Positions 46,875-56,760 of a stretch of 64,000 nucleotides of DNA are shown in pieces. Position numbers and translations under genes: made by a program. Below the pieces are notes generated by a model. It was not told the origin of the DNA. It saw only the letters and a program-made list of their open reading frames with translations, and ran no database searches. Source of the DNA: Lonicera japonica (Eukaryota > Streptophyta > Magnoliopsida > Dipsacales > Caprifoliaceae); the NCBI GenBank assembly GCA_021464415.1, contig CM038468.1, positions 40,598,969-40,662,968 of the forward strand. The letters are read 5' to 3'. How positions within the stretch are numbered: position 1 is the first letter of the stretch; the number at the start of each line of letters is the position of its first letter.

Positions 46875-47477
46875 GAATATTTATTAAGGTGTCATTCTTA
46901 CTAAATTTATGTTAGTTTTTTTTAGTTGTATTAGCTTTTAATTTAATAAAACAAATTGTTTCGAATTTCTCTAGAGATTTGTAAAACCTTGAGTTGGACT
47001 GGATTGGTGCTCTAAAAGTAGAGTACATGTTTGCGCTTTCGTTTTTATTTTTTGATTTTGATATTAATAATTATTCTTTAATTACTTTGCCATTATGTTT
47101 TTTGTGCACCATACAAAGGTTAGATTATGATGTTGGGTGATTTAATTTAACCAAATGTGTTTTACACTTTTACGCGGAGACAAAAATATCCCGCCACATC
47201 TAATTAGACAATAACTCGTACTCTTTGATTAATGATACAAGTGTCTCGGTTTTGTAGATAAAATATTATAACTCGAAAAAAAAGATAAATCCCCAATAAA
47301 ACCAATAAAATACTAACTTATGGTATTGAGGCTATAAATTTTTATTTAGTTTTTTTTTTTTTTCCCTTTTTTGAGAAACAGGAAGCGAAGGAAAAGCACA
47401 AAGAGAGCGAAGCCACTAAAACACAATCAAACAGATGGATTACCAAAAGAATTCCGAACATGATGATGGGATTGAAC

Positions 47478-49015
47478 AGCCTCAATCTCGTTGGAGGTAA
47501 TTGACCTCAAATCCTGCCCCAACAGGTTCCTGAGTGCTTGAAACATAGACACTCTAGATTATTCATTTGTATGATCAGAGGCTGGTTCATTCTACACATT
47601 GATTGAATTTCCATTTCCCTTGCTCCATCTCTCAGAATCAAAGGAATAAAAGATGGAGTATATGGAGAGATGATCCTATTTTACGCCCGGTATTAGTTGA
47701 ACATTCCCTATTTTAAGTTGTTAGTTGATCTGGACATCAATTTGGAAATTAAAATTATTCATCAAGTGGCACAACTGCATTATGATTGGTTGTCCTTACT
47801 GGTCCAGATTAAGACTTGTCAAAATTTATTTTGAAAATTAAAATTATTCATCAAGTGGCACAACTGCATTATGATTGGTTGTCCATATTGGTCCGGATTA
47901 AGACTTGTCAAAATTTATTTTGGAAATTAAAATTATTCATCAAGTGGCACAACTGTATTATAATTGGTTGTCCTTATTGGTCTGGATTAAGACTTGTCAA
48001 AATTTATTTTGGAAATTAAAATTATTCATCAAGTGGCACAACTGCATTTTGATTGGCTGTCCTTATTGGTCCAGATTGAGACTTGTGAAAATTTATTTTG
48101 GAAATTAAAATTATTCATCAAGTGGCACAACTGCATTATGATTGGCTGTCCTTATTGGTCCAGATTGAGACTTGTGAAAATTTATTTTGGAAATAAAAAT
48201 TATTCATCAAGTGGCACAACTGCATTATGATTGGCAGTCATTATTGGTCCAGATTGAGACTTGTGAAAATTTATTTTGGAAATTAAAATCATTCGTCAAG
48301 TGGCACAACTGCATTCTGATTGACTGTCCTTATTGGTCAAGATTGAGACTTGTGGAAATTTATTTTTGAAACTAAAATTTCTTCACAAATTAAATGGTGT
48401 GTTTTTTTTTTTTTTATCTAAATGTGGTGAAGTAAACAATTGCTATATAAATATACATATACATATAGTAAAAAAATGTTGCTTATTTAGGAGGTAGGAA
48501 TATGATTACAAATTTTCAACCGACGAATAACAATTTTTTTTTTTTGATATATTTAAAAAAAGACAGTGTTTAAAATTATATAGTAACATATTGCTAAAAA
48601 TGATGACTATATTATTAACATTGATGACAAATTAGATCACCATTGACTGAATTGAATGTCATCAATGAGAAGATGCTAAATCAGTGTCTAAATTTAGAGT
48701 GTCCCTATATAAGTACCAAAATCAACAATGTTAAAAACATGGTGTTAAAATTATAATAATATTTTAAATATAAAATCGAAATGGCTGTACAAATTAATCT
48801 ATTTGGTCTTTCCACCAGATTAGTCTATTTGGGTCCTTTTGTCCTCGACTTTATAAATTAATTTATTCCGAGTGTAGTTTTTGTAATATTTATTTGACTA
48901 GGAATACCATTCTCGTTCAAAATAGAAATCTAATTTTTATTTAGTTTTTTTTTTCCCTTTTTTGAGAAACAAGAAGCGAAGGAAAAGCACAAAGAGAGCG
49001 AAGCCACTAAAACTA
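47478..49015. repeat. Tandem array unit 4 (internally deleted)
   Basis: Starts AGCCTCAATCTCGTTGGAGG and has the longest uninterrupted copy of the early block. It then jumps from GAGGTAGGAATATGATTA to the late AT-rich block. The exon-6 fragment (about 48966-49010) breaks off at GCCACTAAAAC and joins TATGATAAGAGGCTGG. Confidence 0.8.
47741..48375. repeat. 89-bp minisatellite cluster, array unit 4
   Basis: About seven tandem copies of the 89-bp unit. Overlapping 60-80-codon open frames here repeat at 89-bp steps and are by-products of the repeat. Confidence 0.9.
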
Positions 49016-51260
49016 TGATAAGAGGCTGGTTCATTCTACAGCGGCGCAACACATTGATTGAGTTTCCATTTCCTTTGCTCCATCTCTCAGAATCAAAGGA
49101 ATAAAAGATGGAGTATATGGAGAGATGATCCTATTTTACATCCAGTGTTAGTTGAACATTCCCCATTTTATGTTGCCAGTTGATCTGGGCCTCAATTTGC
49201 AAATTAAAATTATTCATCAAGTGGCATAACTGCATTATTATTTGTTATCCCTATTGGTCCAGATTAAGACTTGTGAAAATTTATTTTGAAAATTAAAATT
49301 ATTCATCAAGTGGCACAACTGCATTATTATTGGTTATCCCTATTGATCCAGATTAAGACTTGTGAAAATTTATTTTGAAAATTAAAATTATTCATCAAGT
49401 GGCACAACTGCATTATCATTGGCTGTCTCTATTGGTCCAGATTGAGACTTGTGAAAATATATTTTGAAAATTAAAATTATTCATCAAGTGGCACAACTGC
49501 ATTAAGATTGGCTGTCCTTATTGGTCCAGATTGAGACTTGTCAAAATTTATTTTGGAAATTAAAATTATTCATCAAGTGGCACAACTGCATTATGATTGG
49601 CTGTCCTTATTGGTCCAGATTGAGACTCGTGAAAATTTATTTTGAAAATTAAAATTATTTATCAAGTGGCACAACTGCATTATGATTGGCTGTCCTTATT
49701 GGTCAAGATTGAGACTTGTGAAAATTTATTTTCGAAATTAAAATTATTCATCAAGTGGCACAACTGCATTATGATTGGCAGTCCTTAGTGGTCCAGATTG
49801 AGACTCGTGAAAAATTATTTTGTAAATTAAAATTATTCCTCAAGTGGCACAACTACATTATGATTGGCTGTCCTTATTGGTCAAGATTGAGACTTGTGGA
49901 AATTTATTTTCGAAACTAAAATTTTTTCACAAATTAAATAGTGTTTTTTTTTTATTTAAATGTGGTGAAGTAAACAATTGCTATATAAATATACATATAC
50001 ATATGGTAAAAAAATGTTGCTTATTTAGGAGGTAGGAATATGATTAGGACATTATGCAAAATAAACTTCAAGAAAACTTGAAGGGAATAAATAATTAATA
50101 ACACTTTTTTATACTATATTACCAATTTATCATACTTATATACATTTAACTCTAATAAAATAATAATTAACAAAAGATTATTAGTAGTGTATTACGTGGT
50201 AACAATTGCAATAGCCTCAACCTTTTTATTTGGATTAGCTTTTAATTAATTTAATAAACCTAACTGTTTCGAATTTCTCTAGAAATTAGTAAAACCTTGA
50301 GTTGGACTGGATTGGTGCTCTATAAGTAGAGTACATGTTAGCGCTTTCGTTTTTATTTTTTGATTTTAATATTAATAATTATTCTTTAATTACTTTGCCA
50401 TTATGTTTTTTGTGCACCATAAAAAGGTTAAATTATGATGTTGGGTGATTTAATTCAACCAAAAGTGTTTTACACTTTTACGCATAGACAAAAATACCCG
50501 GCCACATCTAATTAGACAATAACTTGTACTCTTTGATTAATGATATAAGTATCTCTGTTTGGTCGATAAAATACTATAACTCGAAAAAAAGGCAAATCCC
50601 CAATAAAAACAATCAAATACTATCTTATGGTATTAAGGCTACAAATTGCAAATTTTGGCAGCCCCCCACCCCCAACCCCCTCGAGATTTTTTCGCCGAAT
50701 GTATTTACAAATTTCAATGAATTTCAACTAAGGAATAACTATTTATTTTTTGGTATATTTAAAAAGAGACTGTGTTTAAAATTGTGCAGTAACATATTGT
50801 TAACATTGATAACAAATTAGATCACCATTGACCAATCGAATGTCATCAATGAGAAGATACCAAATCAATGTCTAAATTTGGAGTGTTTCTATATAAGTAC
50901 CAAAATCAACCATACTAAAAATATGGTGTTAAAATTACAATAATATTTTAAATATAAAATCGAAATGGCTGTATAACCACTCAGATAATCTACTTGGTCT
51001 TTCCACTAGATTAGTCTATTTAGATCCTTTTGTCCTCGACTTTATAAATTAATTTATTCCGAGTGTAGTTTTTTTTAATATTTATTTTATTTACTAGGAA
51101 TACCTTTCTCATTCAAATTAGAAATCGAATTTTTATTTATTTATTTTTGTCTGTGAAACAGGAAGCAAAAGAAAAGCACAAAGAGAGCGAAGCCACTAAA
51201 ACACAATCAAACAGATGGAATACCAAAAGAATTCCGAACATGATGATGATGGGATTGAAC
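49016..51260. repeat. Tandem array unit 5, joined to the SNF2 pseudogene
   Basis: Lacks the AGCCTCAATCTCG start because of the unit 4 deletion. It has the largest minisatellite cluster and no MITE left end. It ends in the exon-6 segment (51158 onward), which here continues past GGGATTGAAC into CCTTGAATACACC of the pseudogene instead of restarting the unit. Confidence 0.8.
49197..49917. repeat. 89-bp minisatellite cluster, array unit 5
   Basis: About eight tandem copies of the 89-bp unit, more diverged than those in unit 4. Confidence 0.88.
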
Positions 51261-51400
51261 CCTTGAATACACCAACAAAACCCTATGAATTGCCAAAGTT
51301 GAGTGAATTAAAGATCGGTACACTTTGGGAGCCGGTTCCCGAGGAGGAAGATAATAATCGAACAACACAACAACAAGAAGAAAATACTTGATTTGACAAC

Positions 51401-52083
51401 TTAAGGTGTTTAATTGGGAGTATTTTCCATGGAAAATATTCATTTTCCACTTGATTTGACAACTTAAGGTGTTTGATTGGTTTTTTTTTCTAGAAAAAAT
51501 ATTTTCTCACTTTTGCTCACACGCTTACATTTTCCTTGTAAACAAGGAAAATATTTTCTTTTGGGGGGGGGGGGGGGAGGGGGGGCTAGTTTTTATTTTT
51601 CAAGCAATTGCACGGTTTTCGAGACAATATTTTACCCATTTTCTACACTAAAAATGCTATAACTTAAACTACGAAATTCAAAATTTAATAAAAAATTTAT
51701 ATTTAAAATCTACTCATCAAGATCAATTAAACAAGATCCATCATGACTATAAAATTATGTAAAAAAAAATACCCATAATTTTTTATACATTAAAAATGCC
51801 ACAATACAACCAATATTTTTCGGGTAGAAAATTAAGGCAATCAAACACATTTAATTATATTTTCCATGCAACTCAATTCTAGGCAATTCAATTGCCTGGA
51901 ACTTATTTTCTTTCCATGTAAATTCCATGCTTGCAATCAAACGCACCCAAGTTCATTCAATAGTTGACAAAAGATGGAATTTGACTGCCCGGAAAATTTT
52001 GCCAATCAAACATCACAAAAGTGGCAACTTGGGAAGAAAAACCTATTTTTCATGGAAAATAAGTACAATCAAACACACCCTTA
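51401..52083. mobile_element. Compound MITE in pseudogene intron 6
   Basis: TTAAGGTGTTTAATTG and a second TTAAGGTGTTTGATTG lie on the left, with CAATCAAACACACCCTTAG on the right. An additional inner end, CAATCAAACGCACCC, lies at about 51936. This layout suggests one MITE inserted into another of the same family. The inner part is the inverted counterpart of the MITE at 16697. Confidence 0.6.
51563..51585. repeat. Poly-G tract
   Basis: Fifteen G, one A, then seven G, inside the compound MITE. Potential quadruplex former; the run length may be uncertain. Confidence 0.9.
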
Positions 52084-54140
52084 GTTTTTTAATAGCCAAC
52101 CCATTATTTTCTTTGTAGTGTTTTTTTTTTGTTTAAATATTTTTGGTAAATTGGGTTTCTTTGTAGTGCTTTTTATGTTTAATTTTTTTTGGTAAATTGG
52201 GTTAGTTTGCGTTGATCGGAAATTTCCAACACATTGCTTGTGGTCCGGCTCTCAAAGTCGCAGTAAACTAATGTTATAGTTGCCTATATTTTGATACTGT
52301 AATTAAGTTCATCAACTTTTAGTTTGTACTTGAAATTACAAAATTACCCTTCATTAATTTCGAAAAACATTTAGTTATAACATATTTTAAACTTGTGACC
52401 TTTACTGTAACAATTGTGCACCTAAGCCACTTGATCAAACATGATCACATTGTCTATATATGTTTTTAAAAAGATTTTGTATTAAGAATTTCTTGGTACA
52501 ATATTGCACATGTACGCATGAGTGTGTCACATGTTCTAATTAGTTTCTTACTTTACAGGTAACAGAACAGCCATCAATGCTTCAGGGTGGAGAATTAAGG
52601 ACCTACCAGTTAGAAGGAATTCAATGGCTGTTGTCTTTGTTCAACAACAATCTTAACGGAATTTTAGCAGATGAGAAGGGTTTGGGAAAGAGAATTCAAA
52701 CCATTGCCTTGATTGCGTATCTTATGGAAAACAAGGATGTGATTGGACCCTACTTGATTGTTGCCCCAGAGGCTGTTCTACCATATTGGATGAATAAATT
52801 TTCTCAGTGCCGGATGTATTGGTACGTTCTAAGAACGTACAATTCGTTAATGCATCCAATATGGTTATCTGGTAAATGAACCTATAATAATGTTATTTTC
52901 CTTCAGGTTTTTTTGTCTGCACGCAAACAAATTCAGGGATGGCTGAAAGGCCAAACCCTCCTTAAATTCAGGGATGGCCGAATAATGTGCGCATGCACAA
53001 GTGCTCAATTAGTCAATTTACACTAAGAAAATTATTTATTGATTTTATATGTATTCCAGTATTGTTGCTGTTCTCTATGATGGGCGTCTAGATGAGAGAA
53101 AGGTGATAAGGGAAGAGTATTTAGGAGAGGAGAAATTCAATGTGCTGATCACCCACTATGATCTTATTATGAGAGACAAAAGGCATTTGAAGAAAATCCA
53201 CTGGTCCTACGTAGTTGTTGATGAAGGCATCAGGCTAAAAAATCACGAATCTGCTCTAGCACAGGCTCTGGTCTCGGGGTATTTTCACTCTTGGCTGGGA
53301 TGCCAATACCGAATAATTTACAGGAGTTACGGGTCCTGCTTAAGTTTCTTCTCCCAGATACGTTTAATTATGTTAAGAATTTCGAGGAGTGGTTTAATGC
53401 ACCTTTCTCAGATCAGTGCGATGTTTCTCTAACAGATGAACAGGAGTTATTGATCATTCACAGATTGCACCGAGTAGGTGTTGTATGCTGTTGTATCTTT
53501 TTCATGTTCTTCTACTAAATGTCAATCTTTTAATATGCATTTTCTTCGTTTTTACAATTTCCTAGGTCATAAGGCCATTCATATTGTGGAGGAAGAAAGA
53601 TGAGGTGGGGAAAAGGCTGAAGTTCGAGGCAGTGAGTTCACCGGACGAAGAAAATTAAGAAGAAGAAGAGATCAAAGTTAGTGTCGTTGATTTCATCTAG
53701 CGCCGGCAATTTGAACTTAAAGTCGGTACTGTGGTCCTTAGTTGTGGCTAAATTTGGTGAAGCCATTGTCTATATTTTTTTCCTTAAACTAGTACTGTGT
53801 ATTCTCTTAATTCGGAAGGTGTAAACATTTTTCTACAGCATTAGAAGCTTTTTACAATTAACCAATTTGGTATGAAACTATTTTATTTTTCCTAATGGTG
53901 TGTGAAGGTTGCTGTTTTCTTTTTTCTTTTTTATTTCAATGAGGCTAGCTATTGCTTTTGGTACTCCTTTAGTTCGATCTTTTGTGCTTTTTTTGAATCA
54001 TACCCCGGTGATTTTGCAATTATTAAGTTTTTAGTAAAGAAGTTGACACGATGTGATTTGAATTCTTTCTTATTTACTTTGTACATTAATTTACGAACTA
54101 AGATTTCCTGAAAGTCACAAAAACTCGAACCAAACATGTG

Positions 54141-56760
54141 GTATTGCTGGAGTTATTTAACATGTATTTTTTTATTGTTCGCAATCCAAAGCAACAACAT
54201 AATTTACCAAGACTAAATTTTTAGATAATGATAAAAGCACTCTTAAATTATAGACTTACCATCACACGCATGCGCTATATTGATTGTATATTATGTTTTA
54301 AATTGTAGTATGTGTAGTAATGAAGTTATAATACAAGGGTGCTTTTTCATCTCCCAAATTTTTGGGACGACATTTTGTTTCTCAAAAAAGAAAATTATGG
54401 TTGTATGATAGACGGCGCACAAAGTTACGAGTAAAGTAAATTTCTGGTACAAAGGACTGTTTCTCCAATGAAAAACTAATGGTGCATATACGAATATAAA
54501 GAAGGTTGGAATATTATTTTAAGTTCTCTTGTTTTATATACTAAACACTTAGTAAAGTGATGCATGTGTTGGCTGTCTTTTTATTTATAATAAATAAAGA
54601 AGTTGCCAAATGGCAAGTTGTCTTCCTTTCTAATTTAAAACTCGGAAGTTCAAGTCTCGTCAAATAATTTTTATTGATTGAAAAAATAAATTCATAGATA
54701 AAATAAGAAAAACACTTATAATTTGATGTGATCACTGGATTCGATACCTTTCATATAGACATATATATTTGTATTTTAGAATGAAAACTAGATGGTTGTG
54801 GGTTTTGATTACTGAAAATCTCATATTCGTATATCATATCAAGATAGATACGTGACTAAGGGAGACTAAAAAAGTTGCATATATTTCATATGGACGTTTA
54901 ATTTTTTATTTTTTTATGGAATATGGACAAAAATTAAATATGAATATTTAGGATTATTTATATAATTTCTTGTTTCCAAAAAAAATTATAATAGAAAATT
55001 GATACCCGCTTTTTATTTATCTAACATAAAACATACCAAAATTGATGTTCCCAATTATGTTTAAAAGTGCTGATCTACAAAATCCATTTCAATATAAAAT
55101 TTTATTAAAAATTAATTAATATATATTGCAAATGAGCATTTCAGTAAATTTTATTTGAAACGTTGATTAATACCAAATGAAAAACTACCCAATTGGAGAT
55201 GGAATTTTTTGAAATTGTCCATCGACAAAACTTTTGTGCTTCATTGTAATGGCTTAGTCAAAAATTTCTATAAGTAGGTTCATTTGACCACTCATTATTT
55301 ATTGGTGCTTGCTAAAGTTAAATCACTAGAAAATATCCATCATTGAATTACCCTCTAAAATGATTATCATTGTATGATATATTGATATTTAATTGATGCT
55401 ACAATTACATTACATTCTAATTATTTGAACCCGTTATTCAAGCAATTGTCGGAATCATCAAATACATTACATAAATGTCATTTTCACAACTTGTAAAATT
55501 TACCCTTCCATTGATTCCCCTTCCATTGATTCCTTATAATGAACCCATAGTATAAATTTGTTGACTCTCATTTAAAGTCGGCACAATTTGTCTGAATCGT
55601 CAAGTACATTACATAAATCATATCATTTTCACAACTTGTAAAATCTACCCTTACATTAATTCCTTATAATGAACTAAAAGTAAATATAAATTTGTTGACC
55701 CTCATCATTTAAAAGTCCACGCAATTTGTCTAAATCGTCGAGTACGTTACAAAAATGTCATTTTTACAACTTGCAATGTAATGTTTATCTACCGTAACAT
55801 TAATTCCGTAATTGGGCAAACAATGACTAAAAAGTAGACCATAAAGACCTGTCCCCATCTCTTCTAATTTTCCAAGTCTTCATTTTGTATAATCCTTTTC
55901 ATACGCATAAGGTTGACCATAAAGACTTTCGCTTATTTTCCTAATTGATGGCTAGAATTTGTTTTTATTTGTTCATAATTTGATCTAAAGTCTTATATAA
56001 CATTGCCATTTTCTTTTCAAAACTAAGAGTTGGAATCGCTTCATTCTTGATGGAATGACTAACATTACAAACCATTACAAATATCCATCCACTTCATCAC
56101 TGCAGAGCAATCATCATCCACTCATTCTCTACATACACCAACCACATTACATCCTGATGAAGACGGATCACTTTAATTTGTCAATATTGCTCCAATTTTC
56201 CAGATTTCACTTCAACTTGTGAAATTCCACACGCTACAAAAACCTCGACTTTTTCGAAATTTGAAGAAACAATTTGTGATAACAGAATTTGGAAAAGAAC
56301 GAGACGGATGTTGACTGTTGAGCTAGCACGTTAATTAGATTTGTAGCACAACCATAGACTCATAAATTAAAAAAAAAAAAAACATCGCAGAAAGTGAAGA
56401 TAGAAAAGGAAAACAAGTGATACCAAATGATCCAGTAAATGTTTAAAATATAAGATTCTCAAATAATAATTCTCGACTAAATACTACTGGTACATAAATA
56501 TTCCCCAGTAAGCTAAACTAACAAATAAAGGGGAAAGCTGATTCCATCAAACATAACCCATTGATGGAAAAAACTGTTAGCTTCAAGCTCGAGTTACTTA
56601 GATTGGCCCTGCTCATGCATAGTAAAGATCCAACAAAGCAGTCAACCAAAACGACGAAATTTAGACAGCGTATTAGACAAATATAAGATTTCTAGAGATC
56701 TAGTTCTGGTATTAATAACCCAAGAACCAGTTATCTGACGTGAAAAACCATTTAATGGCT
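54141..56760. other. Intergenic region between the SNF2 pseudogene and RanGAP
   Basis: AT-rich, with no coding region recognised. It contains the tandem repeat at 55440-55815 and the 3' flank of RanGAP. SNF2-like homology ends at about 54140. Confidence 0.6.
55440..55815. repeat. ~140-bp tandem repeat, about 2.6 copies
   Basis: CAATTTGTCTGAATCGTCAA and the following CATTACATAAATGTCATTTT, CACAACTTGTAAAATCTACC and TTCCTTATAATGAAC blocks recur at spacings of about 138-141 bp, starting near 55443, 55584 and 55722. The first copy has a small internal duplication (CCCTTCCATTGATT twice). Confidence 0.75.

Larger units (their letters stand above)
45015..47477. repeat. Tandem array unit 3 (2463 bp)
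   Basis: One minisatellite cluster, the GCCCGTACTAACAAATCAAA block also found in unit 1, a full MITE, then a deletion that joins GAGGCTATAAAT directly to TTTTTATTTAG ahead of the exon-6 fragment (about 47380-47477). Confidence 0.85.
51158..53700 (+). pseudogene. Decayed partial duplicate of the SNF2 remodeller gene
   Basis: Segments matching the upstream gene, in order: exon 6 (51158-51391, ending in TGA), part of intron 6 (about 52260-52556), exon 7 (52557-52810), exon 8 (53060-53280), exon 9 (about 53290-53476, 5' part lost and intron 8 collapsed), the start of exon 10 (53567-53610), then a jump to the last ~90 bp of exon 12 and the 3' flank to about 54140. Walker A reads [11 protein letters not shown] instead of [11 protein letters not shown], and DEGH reads DEGI. 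The exon 8/9 join shifts frame. The helicase C-terminal lobe is absent. It cannot encode a working ATPase. Confidence 0.92.

Noticed and set aside
47816..48369. Overlapping 60-80-codon open frames with near-identical proteins (FWKLKLFIKWHN type)
   Set aside because: They recur at exact 89-bp steps in the minisatellite, shift frame from monomer to monomer (89 is not a multiple of 3), and have no conserved start or context. They are repeat artefacts.
38145..51260. CRISPR-like array
   Set aside because: Repeats are long, directly adjacent and without unique spacers, and the genome is a plant nuclear one; these are tandem satellites.
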